From Pseudovirgaria hyperparasitica (lineage: Eukaryota > Ascomycota > Dothideomycetes > Acrospermales > Acrospermaceae), in the NCBI RefSeq assembly GCF_010093815.1, contig NW_022985570.1:119818-183817 (forward strand): a stretch of 64,000 bases of DNA. Direction: 5' to 3'. The notes beneath the pieces are model-generated. The model did not search any database. It saw only the letters and a list, made by a program, of their open reading frames with translations, and was not told the DNA's origin. A program made the position numbers and the translations under genes. Each line of letters begins with the position of its first letter. Position 1 is the first letter of the stretch. Shown piece after piece: positions 46,131 through 58,200 of this stretch.

Positions 46131-46820
46131 GTAGATAAGTCTCGCTAGTATCTAGAGGCACGACGGCATTCGTGGGGGAATTATCTATATTAGTAATTAT
46201 AGGCGCATCTATCTTCGATACTACTCTAATATTAGTATCTAGGACTATATATATATATATATATCTAAGTATACTAGCTGCGTCGTCTTCTATTTTAGTA
46301 TCTTCTACGTTCTCTTTCTCCGTATGTTCCGACGGTAACTATAACTATATCTCTATGGCTAGTATATTTACGCGTAGATAAGCCTCGCTAGGCATAACGA
46401 CATTCATAGATGGATTATCTATATCGGTGGTTATAGCCGCACCTATCTTCGATACTACTCTAATATTAGTATCTAGGACCATGTATATATATATGTATCT
46501 AAGTATACTAGCTACGTCGTCTTCTATTTTAGTATCTTCCACGTTCTCTTTCTCTATATATTCTAGCGGTAACTATAACTATATCTCTATGGCTAGTATA
46601 TTTACGCGTAGATAAGCTTCGCTAGGCACGACGATATTTATAGGTAGATTATCTATGTCGGTAGTTATAGCCGTATCTATCTTCGACACTACTCTAATGT
46701 TAGTATCTAGGACTATATATATATATATATATCTAAGTATACTAGCTACGTCGTCTTCCATTTTAGTATCTTCTATATTATCTTTCTCCTTATGTTCTAG
46801 CGGTAACTATATCTACGTAC
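46131..46820 (-). repeat. Three tandem copies of a 234-243 bp coding repeat
   Basis: Units start at 46,131, 46,374 and 46,608. Periods are 243 and 234 bp, both multiples of three (78 codons plus 3 in the first). Minus-strand translation of each unit gives an acidic segment (VEDTKIEDDVASILRY), then VLDTNIRVVSKI and SEAYLRVNILAIEI. Copies differ mainly by transitions. Plus-strand frames here are shadows. Confidence 0.88.
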
Positions 46821-47405
46821 CTATACCTATAGTATCTATATCTAGTTTAGCCTCTATTATATCTATAGTTATAACCGTTGGTACTAACTTACTATTTATA
46901 GCCGCGATATGCTAATTAAATTCTCTAGTAACGGTTTCCTTAACTATTCTATAGAGTGTAGTAGTATCTATACCACTAGTTTTAAGCTCTATTACTACTT
47001 CTTTACTTACTATCTTAATAACAGTAGCCCTATATATATCATGACTTATTTCGGGTATTAGATATAGGCCTTAGAGGTACTAGATATAAGGTAGAAGGGC
47101 GCTAACGCTTAAGGCCTCCGCACGTCATATATACGTGTTACGGTTAGCCATTCTATAGCCGGTAGTTAAACTAGGATAGTCGTGACTCTTATTATACCTA
47201 TCTATTCCTATATATAACTTAGGCCATAGGTAGTAAGACGGCGTTAATGGCAATAAGATATGAAAACTAGATTTAGGCGGTAGGAGTTAAGTCGCTGCGT
47301 TTAGCGATTATAACGTAATTTCGATAAGTGCGGAGGAAGTAAAGTATATAAGTAAATATTTAATTATTAGAGTAGATCTTATACGATTATAGTCGTAGTA
47401 ATAAT

Positions 47406-47595
47406 ATAGCTAGTAGGACCGGGCGTATCCCGACGTGAACTAGGTAGACGCCGGCTTATACTAGTATCGTAACGTCTTAACCAAATATATACGCTATAGT
47501 TATATAGCTAGTAGAATCGGGTATATACCGATATATAGTAGGTAGAAGCCGTCTTACGTCGGATCGTATCGCCTTAGCCAAGTATATACGCCACT
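47406..47595. repeat. Diverged 98-bp tandem duplication
   Basis: atagctagtag[ga]a[ct]cggg...tatatacgc units begin at 47,406 and 47,504. They share the order of motifs gtaggtag.cgcc / gtcgta / cgcctta / ccaa.tatatacgc with many substitutions. Confidence 0.65.
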
Positions 47596-49444
47596 CTCAC
47601 TACCTCTAGCACCCTTTTTATTATTCTATTAGTCTTTAAAAGCGATATCCATATTCTCTATATCTAAGGTGCTTTTAAGGCTTTTAAAGTTACTATCTTT
47701 AGAGCTTATAGGTCGGTCTTACGACTTCCCGGGTGCCGATAGTAGTATATATAGTATTACTAGAGGAAGGGTTAAGTCGTTTAGGTGATACTATCCACTA
47801 CCTATAATACTATCTCTATAGGTATCTCTACCGTCATAGACGGTAGCTTTCTATTACTATTATTATACTAATTATAGCGAGTATGGCATTAGGGATAGAG
47901 GGGCGGATTTATTCGAGCGTAACCTATATATAGCCGTCTATACTATTATATATTAGTCGCTGGTTTATATTTTATTTTACTTCGGGTATACTATCTATAT
48001 CCTATCTAAGGCCGAGGAGTATTATACTATTACTATATTCTAGGACACATTCGATTACTAACTATAGGAGCCATCTAATATCTACCTCTAGTTCCGTTTT
48101 ACTTATTATATACTTAACTACTAGCACGATAGAATATATAGTAGTATAGCTCTAGTTAAGTGCCCTCCTAGTCTTCGTTGCGTATTAGACCCTAATTTAC
48201 TATATAAATACTACCGAATTAATACACGAAGCGTCGCTGTGGTCTTTCTACTAGTTAGACGTAGGTACTAGTATTTCGAGGAATGTATTATCGTCGAACC
48301 TAATTATAAATTTGATTTTTCTCGTAGTATATACGTTAGTAGGCTGTGGGACTACTACGAGTATAGGCTATAAGGTCGTGGTATACGAGAGCTATAAGGT
48401 CGTGATAGACAGGGGTTATAAGGTTATAGAATATAGGGCTATAATTACGCGCCTCTTCTTATACTCGGAGATAGTTTTTCTATAATATACGGTTTTCTAT
48501 ACTATAGTGCGTACCTAGTCGTAGATATAGTATAGCGCCTTTATCTCTATGTACTCTACTACTCTTTCCTATACTACTAGAAATTCGCCCGCTACCTTAT
48601 TAATAATCTTACGTACTCTTTTTACGCCGAGCTCGTTCTTAGTTCGACGCCCATAGTCTACGAGTAGAGTAGCCGTATATACTTCTATGTATAGCTGCCT
48701 TATACACGCCTCCATAGCTTCACGCTTTACTTATATATCTAGGCTTAAGATGCGAAGTAGTACTATGGTAATTACTATATTCGGATAGTTACTTTATTAT
48801 AGAATCGGATTCGATATGTTAATCGTATATAGTTAACATGTGTAGTTAATATAGTATTTATAATTTACGGACTAATTATATAGTATATATATAGTATATC
48901 GTAGGCGTAAGGAAGACGGAGGTATAGGTCGGACGATAGAGGTAGAAGCCGGAATAACGAGGTACCTACTAGGTGAACCTCGTTTATATCCTTATTATTC
49001 CTCGAACATACGTTTATAACACGTACGTAACTTAGCGTGGCGTGGTCGGGCGTATAGTTATTTACTTCATGTTGTCTAATACCCTTAATAGAATTAGATA
49101 GCCATGATTCTTATCTCGCAATATTATATCGTAGGCGACTACGTCTAGAACGGCATATGGCCACGTATATATAAGGTACCGCGTTAGTCTTATCCCATTT
49201 TATATTTATATACTTATCCCTAGGTACTCTCCGAGTATCGTAAGCCTATATTTTATTATATTCGAGTATCGTATCCTTCCATGCTTTTAAAGTACGCGAT
49301 ATTTAGGTTTACTATATCCTATATATATCATAGTTAAAGTCTAAAGGTGGAGGCTTTAATTAGGGCGTATGTTTTTTTATATTTTCTCTTTAGATAGTAA
49401 TATCTCCTAATATAAAGGCTAGAAGTAGTTTTAAAAGTATAAAG

Positions 49445-49462
49445 GGGATAACTAAAGGAAGC
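49445..49462. repeat. 18-bp motif shared with 54,490-54,507
   Basis: gggataactaaaggaagc is identical at both places and is preceded by a related A/T-rich stretch (agaagt..tttt). It lies just upstream of the SNF2-type pseudogene on the minus strand. The second copy lies upstream of the UPF1-type pseudogene. Confidence 0.7.
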
Positions 49463-49830
49463 CTACGTTATTAGGCCGGGGCTCACGGTAGATATAGAAT
49501 CGTGTTTATTTCTTAATTAGTGGGTACTAGTTAACGTGCCTAGTAGCGCCGTATTATCTAATAGCGCGTCCATACTAGAGTAGACGTAATAGAAATACCC
49601 TTAATAGGTCTTTAATAGAGCTAAACTATCTACCTAGTAGGATATCGTAACTATATCTAAAATAGATATAGAGGTGTACTTACTAAGAAGCCGTGACTAA
49701 GTAGCCCTAACACGTGAGTCTAATCGTATACTATTACTAATTAACTTCTATATCTTTATATATCGTAACACCGCCGTCTCGGTCGGTATCCTCGTAGTCT
49801 CTATCGTCCTAGCCGCTAGTAGTTACTTCA

Positions 49831-49920
49831 TTAGTAGTATTAGCTCTAGTAGTATTAGTTCTAGTAGTATTAGTTCTAGTAGTATTAGCTCTAGTAGTAT
49901 TAGCTCTAGTAGTATTAACT
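49831..49920 (-). repeat. Six-copy 15-bp tandem repeat (5 codons)
   Basis: agtagtattag[ct]tct repeated six times. On the minus strand in the zinc-knuckle frame it encodes a Thr/Asn/Arg pentapeptide array (ANTTR/TNTTR). Confidence 0.88.
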
Positions 49921-49999
49921 AGATTATTACTATTTATACGTGCTAGTAATTTAGTACGGCTAGAATAATAACGCCGAGTATAACCGGTAGTCCTATAAT

Positions 50000-50135
50000 T
50001 ATAGTAAAACGTACCTATAAGCGTCTTAGGTTTAGAGTAAATATTAGCTTTATAGCCGATGTTCTAATAGTTATTATATATAAGCGTCGACCCTCTTAGA
50101 CACTTAATAGACTTATATCCTTTAACATTATATTT
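50000..50135 (-). pseudogene. Three tandem CCHC zinc-knuckle relics
   Basis: In the helicase frame three segments have exact CX2CX4HX4C spacing, with most Cys/His codons converted to Tyr codons (YRKYNVKGYKSIKC is the first). Knuckles of this kind bind single-stranded nucleic acid. Confidence 0.72.
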
Positions 50136-53100
50136 ACGGTAGACTAGCGGCTTACGGGGCTTAGTACTATTAGTAGTTTATTAATCGCTTCGTTCTCCCC
50201 TCTCTCTAATACTAAGTATAGGGCGACCATATTAGAGATTAGGCATATTAGAGAGTAGAGGGAGGCCATCTAGGTCGGGGGTCGTGCACGTGTATATCGC
50301 ATGAATCTTAGAGTACTTATTCTATATCTCGCCGAGTACGCCGTCTAGGACTTTCTACCTCTTAAGAGATACGAAGTTAGTAATAATAACTATTATCTAT
50401 TTAGCGCGCGTAATAGTAACGATGTTACGGTTTACTTCCGAGAGGAAGCCGAAGCGATTAGTTTAGACCGGGTCGATAAGGACTATATCATTATTATGAC
50501 CCTAAGAACCGTCCTATGAACGCCATTAGATAAGCTTCTATACCGGCTTAGGTAGGGCATTAAATCGAGCTTTATCCGCTACGGTAAGTATAGTTAGAAG
50601 CGAGTTCCTAACCATCCCTTTAAATAGATCACGTTAGGCGGCGTATATAGAAATATAGAGCACGTAATTAAGTGCGACGCCATGACGGAAGAGCTCGGTA
50701 ATAATCCACTAAGTGAAACGCAATAAGTCTATATTATATATTAAGTTATTTACCGTGTACGCGTGATCCTAGTTAACGTTAGCGTATATAACGTGTTAAT
50801 AGCCGTAGATTCTAAATATTTATCGAACGGTCTCTACGAGTAGTATATCGATATTATTTATTATGCGGGGTGAGGTTATTAGCTCGCCCGAGTAAGTAAT
50901 TAGCGATATAATATTTATTATTCTAGAAACTAAGCGTTCTAACTCGGTAAGGCGAGTGGTCGGGAAACTATATTATATCTAGCGCTTCATGAAGGAGATC
51001 CTCTAGTTCACGGCCTATATATTAGTACTATCACGCTAGTAGGTGTCGAGCTAGCGTAGGTCGCCGACGTAAATAAATGTCGGTTACCATTCTATAGTAG
51101 TGTAATTAACGATAATCCCGAGTATATTACTTTTAAGAATACACGTAGCCTCTTCTATTACAACTAAAATCGGATATATATTACGGGCTACCTTGGCGAT
51201 ATTTATAATATATAGGGTCTCTATATAAATCTAGGCGTAGATAGTAACTAGGTCCTAGGTAGCGAGGTATAGCTCGTTCATCCTATTATACTCCTCCTTA
51301 GGCATGTCCTTATTACGAGTATAACATTTATAGATAGCGTATAATAGCTAAGCCGTTTCTTTCTCGAAATTCTTAGGAATCCATTTATATTAGTATCGAG
51401 ATTTAATAAGTCCGACGACCTCAAGCGTAATATAACCGGTATATAGTTTCTATAGACGAGCACGGGGATCCGTGCTATATTCTAATAGTCGTTTACTATA
51501 GTCGGCCTAGGCTTACGCGAGGATAGTACCGCCTATTATATTATTCTAGGTTGGCCCGATAAGAGGGTCGCCGCGACGAGATAGTCTAGCTATAGTAAAG
51601 AAAACCTCTTAATTAACGGCTTCGGGGTATCTTCGAAGAACGACCGGTATCTTTAGAGACTTATAGCGAGTAAATATATTACTTATATATTTATATGCTT
51701 TTCTTATAGCGTCGTCGTAGGTTTCGTTAGTTAGACCGATAATAACATATATATATATTCTATATATTTAGGTGGAACCTAGCGTAGGGAGGTGCGCTGT
51801 CACATCGCTAGATGGGATGACTACCTTAGTAGTATAAGCGATAATAGGAGTACCGTTTATTTCGTTAATTAGAAGTATAGCTAGTAGTAGATAAAGCTAT
51901 AAATGGCTCTTCCTAGCTCCTCTATAGCCGTAAAGTAGAAACTAAGCCCTAAGTACGTCCGTCGCCTATATATAGACATACTATTATTAGGGAGATAGTT
52001 CCGAACGTATAATATCCTAGAGATCATAGAATCTTTTATAATCTTTAACGTAGCGGTTATAGTTAACGGGTTAAAGATTTAGGTAGTTATTACTAAGTAT
52101 TAGATCCTATACGGAGGGTAGTAAAGGGGATAGAATACTAGAGTAGACTTTAGATAATATTAGGAGTGTGTATATATCGACGACGGGGCTAGTAATAGAA
52201 CCTTCGTCGCTAATAATATCGTAACTATATTCTATATTCGTGTCCTTATTATTATCTAGGGATATAGATAATTTAGAAAGAGTAATGAGGGTATCCTAAG
52301 GCTCTATACTATAATCTAGAATCTCGTTATTAGGGTTAGGGGACCTATATATTAGAGATATAGACACCGAGTCCATGATAACATTAAGGACTATCGTATT
52401 AAACGCATCCTAAGCGGCGTGGTCGTCTACGCCGCCGTCTCTAGGAGCTTACACGGTATAGTAGGTTAGTTTCTAGCACGTATTAATACGTTACTTAGTA
52501 AGCTTATCGTAGGTTTATACGCTAACTAAAGCCGGAACGTCCGTAAACCCTATAAGCGTGGTAAGGGACGACCCGATTATACTTAAACTAGTATTACTAG
52601 TCCGAATAAAATATTTAGGACGAGCTCGAGTTATATTAGTAACCGTATCTATTAATATAATCGGTACCTTAGATACTTTAGAAGGACGCCTAACCTTATT
52701 AAAGACTTTTAGAGCGAGGTATTTAAATAGAAGGACGCCTAGGCGAAATCGAAGGACTTTAAAGTGGTACGCGTCGTCATTATAATCCTTTAAATCCACT
52801 TTAAGGTACCCACGACTACCTAGTTCTATATAATGGAATCCTTTCGCATCGATAGGACAGACGATAGCTAAGAGCGCCCGAGTAACACCTAAGAGCTAGA
52901 TATACCCGATAGTAACGTCTTAGAATTAGGATAATAGAAGATCCGCCTATTCGTCTTATAAGATACTTATAGCGATATATATTAGGTAGTTAAATTTCTT
53001 ATTAAATGACTCGCGGTAGGGAATAGAGATCTAGGGCCAAGTGTCCGGCCTACTTATTATACCGTATTATATATAGGGAGTAGTAACTTCTATATACCAT

Positions 53101-53909
53101 GAATTAATTAGATCGCTCTCTAGTTTAAGCTTATTATTAAAGCCGGTAAGATCTATAGGGTTATGTAGCGGTAGCAAGATATAAACTATAGTATAAGCAT
53201 CTAGATCTTCGAAGAATTACTTTACTCGTTCGTATATTATATTAGGTCCGACATACGACGGGATAGTAAAACCTATACTAAGAAGCTCGCTAGCTATAAG
53301 TTTAATAATCTAAAAGTCGCAAGGGTCTTCGTAGAGGCCGGTGTTAATATATAGTATATTAGCTTTATCCGCTTCGCTTATAATAAGATTAGGAAGTTTA
53401 GAAAAATACTCGATAAAGTCATCTACTTACTTAACCTTAAAGATCTATACCATAGAGTAGTCGGACGATAGAAGGATGTTAGTACGATTAAAGCGGAGTA
53501 AGCTTATTAAGGATACTAATTTCCCTTTATTAATCTATTGGAAGTAAGTATATAACTTAATCTAAGAGCGGTACTTAGAGAATTCAAGGAATCTATATAT
53601 ATAACTAATTAACTCTTCGAAGCCGTGACCTTTACTATAAGCCTTAAATACTACTAGCTTAAGCTCGGCTTGAGTTTTCGCTTATTCCTACTTAAGTCTA
53701 TCTATTTCTCTACTAATACCATAGACATTCCTAAAGGTTAACTATAGATCGCCCTATATAAGAGAGATCTAATAGATGGCGTAAGTAGAAACGGGAGCCT
53801 TACTACTTTAGACCTTCTTAAGTTTATACTCGTTATTAGAACGGTAGTTACCGGTAAGTATACTAAAGACGAGTGGTTTATTATCGGTCGAGACGGTAGT
53901 CGTATCGTA

Positions 53910-54241
53910 AGCTTCGACTTAAGTATAAGGCTCGGCTTAAATATAAGGCTCGGCTTAAACGTAAGGCTCGGCTTAAATATAAGGATCGGCTTAAACGTAA
54001 GGATTAGCTTAAACGTAAGGCTCGACTTAAACGTGAGGATCGGCTTAAACGTAAGGCTCGGCTTAAATATAAGGATTGGCTTAAGCGTAAGGCTCGGCTT
54101 AAACGTAAGGATCGGCTTAAGCGTAAGGCTTAACTTAAACGTAAGGCTCGGCTTAAACGTAAGGCTCGACTTAAGTATAAGGCTCGACTTAAACGTAAGG
54201 CTTAACTTAAACATGAGACTCGGCTTGAACGTAAGGCTCAA
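53910..54241 (-). repeat. 18-bp tandem repeat, about 18 copies (6 codons)
   Basis: The unit aaggctcggcttaaacgt is repeated without phase loss. In the minus-strand helicase frame it encodes V-Q/stop-A/V-E/K-P-Y units, where TAA replaces CAA. A continuous open frame also exists in another minus phase (Thr-Phe-Lys-Pro-Ser-Leu), but only because the repeat length is a multiple of three. Confidence 0.92.
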
Positions 54242-54489
54242 TTACGTCGAGCGTAGACTAGTTCTAAATATCGCCGAATATAACGAGTTCTTAATCCATA
54301 TTATAAACTATAAATATAACCTCGTTAACTATTATATAGAATAGACCTTAAGAGTTAATAGAGTCGAGTTCGACGTAGCGTTTATATATAGTTATAATTA
54401 ACACGGAATAAAGTACAGAAGATAAGATTTAGGTTTAAAAACCAAGATAAGTAGAGGAAAGGTTTATAGAAGTTTTCTTTTATAACATA

Positions 54490-54507
54490 GGGATAACTAA
54501 AGGAAGC
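54490..54507. repeat. 18-bp motif shared with 49,445-49,462
   Basis: Identical gggataactaaaggaagc, located just upstream of the UPF1-type pseudogene on the minus strand. Confidence 0.7.
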
Positions 54508-54509
54508 TA

Positions 54510-57500
54510 AGATTAACGTAGGCTAAAGTAATAGTAGCCTAAGTAGTGTATAAAGTGGGGTAGTATACTACTATTATATGAGTCTAGTAGCTCGCCGACC
54601 GAGTATATAGTACGTTATAGAAGGCTATCGAATTAGGGCTTAGATAAATATAGGTATAAATGGATAGTATTATATGAAAGTTTAACCGTCCGATATACTA
54701 ACGCCATAGACGCCGAGTCTATCTTCTAAATTCTACGGTAACTATCTCTTCTAGATAGTAAGATATTACTAGCCATGCCTTACCTATTCTATTCATAGTA
54801 GAGACACTATATGTCCGTTAGTATACTAGCGCACGTATCTAACTACCGCTTAAATATAACTTGCCTTATACTATAATACGTACTATTACGCTAATATTAT
54901 ACTAATATTCATGGGTTCGTGTCTATAAACTCCTCTCCCGTAATATTAAAACCGGTAACATTATCTAGCGATAGGACTATATAAGAAGGAGGCGGACTTA
55001 GTATGTCTAGTTATATATAGACTTCTACTATCGCCTTAATAACCACTACGCCGGTAGGCGCTTCCTCCCCGGCCCTAAATGGTATATAATATTAGACTTT
55101 TATACGTTCGCTCGAACTCTCGAGTGTACCGGTATTATATATTAATTCGTAAGGCGATTAGGTTATAATCGCTAGCATATTAATATTAACGGGTAGAGTA
55201 GGCGGGACGGTAGCGCTCGACTCTCCTAATATAACGTTAGCTAGCTAATAATATAATGGGTAAATATACTAGTCGCGTCGTTATTAACATCTATCGTTTA
55301 AGTAGGTAAAGCGTTAACTACGCCTATATTAAGTGGACTAGGGCGTACCTATATACTATTAATAAAAGACCTAAATCTAGTAAGGTATCCGCCGTATATA
55401 TAATACTATACGTAACTAATAACCGAAAACCTAAGATATATAAATAGTATTATATCCACGGAAGAGCGACGGTATTATACCGGTATATACTAGATATACC
55501 GGCATACATCGGTATACACTACTTAGTAGTCGTAATATATTGATATATGCCGATATCTATCGGCGTATATATATCTTAAGCTTACCTACGCGCGCTAGAC
55601 GGATAAATCCCGCTACTATACTCATAGCGCGACGTTCCTATATAGTTAGATTATAGTTAACACGTTATAGTAGGCTTCTAAATATACCGTTTATATCGCC
55701 TACGCGGAAAACCACCCAATCTAGTCCTAAGCCTAGTGCCTATTTAATAGCCTACTATAATACCTAGTCTAAACTATCCTTACGAAGGATTATATTACTC
55801 GACTTACTCGGTAGAATCGGGTACTCTAGGTAGACGCGACCATGCCTATAACCGTCTACGTCCCCTAGTATATCTATAGACGAGCTAATAAATTCTAATA
55901 GTTTATTTATACTAAGACCTACTATATCGCGTATTTTTATAGCCTTAATATTTAACGGCGTTATACTATTCTATATAGCCGTTATTAGTACTAGGGTAAC
56001 CCGAGTACGATCGCGGATAAGGACTATAGATATACGTATATAACACGGCGGCACGGCTACCTTAGAAGATGTAGATACTAGTAGTCCGACGGTCGAATAA
56101 CTAGGTTAGCTAGATATATTAGGCGGGTTCGTAGGGTATATATAATATTATAATAGCTTATCTAGCCCGGGGCATCGTTTTAACATATATAATGGTATTT
56201 AGCTAACCGCCGCTAGTTACGCGTAAATACTAAGAATATAGTATTAAGTTAATATATAGCATCTACCCGTGAAATAGTATAACTACCGTTAATAAATATA
56301 CATTTATCCGCGACCGTCTATAGGCAACGCTCTCGTTTTATATGGTGGTCCTTTACTTCCTTACTACGTAGGTTTAGTAATAGGCTAGTAAATTCCTCCT
56401 AAATTAACTCTTCCATGTGTACCCGAAGTTTCTACCTGTTAGACGCTCTAAATATATAAAGTAGGTCGAGACTCGCTTCTACTCGGCTATTTATTCGCGG
56501 CTAGCCGGACGTAGCTATAGATAGACGGAATAGAGAATAGTATATATTACTAGGGTGATGGAGAGACGAGATATATATACTATATAATAGGTATAGATAT
56601 AACACGTACGTTACGGCTACATTAACGCGAGTAGTCTATATAGTTATCGGTAATAACTCGTTAATTTAATAGAGGCGGGGAAACATACGGCCGGCATCCG
56701 ATCCCGCACTAATATAGGGCACGTGAAATAACGACGTTAAATATATAATACTCTATACACAACGTTAAGTTTACCGGGCGATAGCCCTACTCCGGTAATA
56801 CCGTCTATATACGATAAAAGAGTAGTATAGTATATAGGTATAATAGGATAGTAGGCCGTCTTTACGACTACATGGATCTACCGCTAAAGAGAAATACTAT
56901 AAGATCTAGTATATACTATTATAAACATACTATTATCTATTATATTTAGGCATGCTAACTCGGCGTACGCGAAATATAGATAACCGCTAACCCGTCGTGG
57001 TTCGCTATTATTCGAAGCCTAACGAGTAGAACCGAGGAATAAATAGTAGAAATAGTTAGATATAAGAGTTTTTAGCGATTAGGGGATGGTCTAGGTAGCT
57101 CGAGGGAAGGATAGAGGACCTCCGCAAAGCATGTGCTTATGTAATATTAATATGCGAATATTTAAGAGAAGTATGTAATGCTAACTATTATCTCTATAAT
57201 AGGTCGTTATCGATTAGTACTATTATTAAGAAGAGATAGACGAGCGTAATGATAAATAATCGTAGTAGCGAACCCTTATATTAAACACGAATAATACAAC
57301 GCATTAGTATGGTATATTTATCTATTATAAGAACGTACATCTAGTTACCGTAGTTTCTAACGGTCTATATAAGAACGTATATATTAATAATATAGTAATA
57401 TAAGTCTAACTATACTTATAAGGCCAGGGAAAGAATAAAGGAAGAGGAGGAGAAACATTAGGAGGAGGAGATACTTAAGGAAGACGTTTCCCTAGTAAGA

Positions 57501-58200
57501 GCGTTATATACCCGGTATATACTTATTTATACTTATTTACATAGACTCGTTATATACCCGGCACTTATTCATTAATAGACTCGTTACGTACCTAATACTT
57601 ACTTAACCATAGACTCGTTATATGCCCGGCATCTAACGAGATATAAACGCGAATAATAAAAACATTAGAATCGGGTACGAGCTAGGTCTAGTAGGCCTAG
57701 AGATATAGTTCGGATTTTAGGGTATTAATATATATAATCTATCTATATTAGGTTAAGACTATCCGTATCTAGTTCTACCCGTGAACGAGGATCCTTTAAG
57801 TTCTATATGCCCCTTTTAGAGGCGTGGAGTTTTTATACTAGCTAGTAATTATTAGATAATAAGGAGGTGCATCCCTAGATACTCCTTAGCTAAAATTATA
57901 GATAGTTATTAAATATAAGCCTTTTATAGAACTAATCGTAATAAACCACGATTATTCCTTAGAGATATCCTAGTATAGGATATAACTATCGAGTGCTACT
58001 ATGTATAAACCATAACTTCCGGTATATACTAGTATATACCGGCATACTACGGTAGACGGCGGTAGATAGTGATAGACTTACGACACGCGCCCGTGTTTTA
58101 ACACTACGGTTACGTTTCGTCTATTTATAGCCTAGAAGTCTAGATTATATACCTCGTTATAGATCCCCTAATTACTATACGTGTTTAACTAGAATAAACT
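54510..58200. other. RIP-degraded sequence of unknown identity with short repeats
   Basis: Minus-strand frames near 55,600-55,900 give protein-like stretches (for example LGLGLDWVVFR, 55,710-55,742) but no family was recognised. Palindrome-rich segments containing ccggtatatacta and tataccggcata occur at about 55,478-55,512 and 58,019-58,054. A purine-rich patch is at 57,437-57,475. A 34-bp minisatellite is listed separately. Confidence 0.45.
57504..57640. repeat. 34-bp minisatellite, three to four copies
   Basis: atagactcgttatatacccggcacttattcatta-type units start at 57,541, 57,575 and 57,609 (period 34). A weaker upstream copy (gcgttatatacccggtatatactt) starts near 57,508. Confidence 0.8.

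Larger units (their letters stand above)
44576..49440 (-). pseudogene. RIP-inactivated SNF2-type helicase gene (minus strand), C-terminus lost
   Basis: The minus strand reads, with TAA/TAG at expected Gln/Trp codons, a SNF2 ATPase N-terminal half. It has the P-loop region ILVDSLGLGKIIVL (45,494-45,531), a DEAH-type box VDEFYSIKNP (44,764-44,793) and the SGTP-type motif WVSVTPLSNSLVDIL (about 44,670-44,715). The helicase C-terminal half is missing: the frame ends at the LINE tail at about 44,575. Upstream are three in-frame 78-codon repeats (46,131-46,820) and a long undetermined N-terminal part extending to about 49,440, where an 18-bp motif shared with the next gene lies. The extent of the N-terminus is an estimate. 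It is unlike the intact RING-SNF2 gene at 18,835: no RING is seen. Confidence 0.7.
49820..54460 (-). pseudogene. RIP-inactivated giant UPF1/NAM7-type helicase gene with CCHC knuckles
   Basis: A single minus-strand frame can be followed for about 4.6 kb, broken only by RIP-type stops. N-terminus: about 18 six-codon repeats (53,910-54,241). A long helical/mixed domain follows (for example HNPIDLTGFNNKLKLESD, 53,110-53,165). SF1 helicase motifs come in order: P-loop region GYRGARKSH (51,903-51,929), Walker B-type VVIEEA (about 51,150-51,167), motif III FIYVGDLR.LD (about 51,055-51,095), motif IV-type LVSRII...TYSGEL (about 50,878-50,935) and motif VI GFLSEVNRNIVTITRAK (about 50,400-50,450). This is the UPF1/NAM7 (AAA_11/AAA_12) arrangement. 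C-terminal to it are three CX2CX4HX4C knuckles with Cys/His as Tyr (about 50,000-50,130) and a pentapeptide array. Original role unknown: RNA/DNA helicase of a multicopy element is inferred from the RIP. Confidence 0.75.

Noticed and set aside
46172-46915. Plus-strand frames over the 234-bp repeats
   Set aside because: Hydrophobic Ile/Ser-rich shadows. The SNF2 motifs and acidic repeat units are coherent on the minus strand.
53738-54241. Open minus-strand frame rich in Thr-Phe-Lys-Pro-Ser-Leu units (167 codons)
   Set aside because: It is open only because the 18-bp repeat keeps phase. The flanking helicase frame is a different phase and shows RIP stops at CAA codons, which is the original coding frame.
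57504-57640. CRISPR-like array
   Set aside because: Repeats are contiguous with no unique spacers of constant length, and this is a eukaryotic genome. It is a minisatellite.
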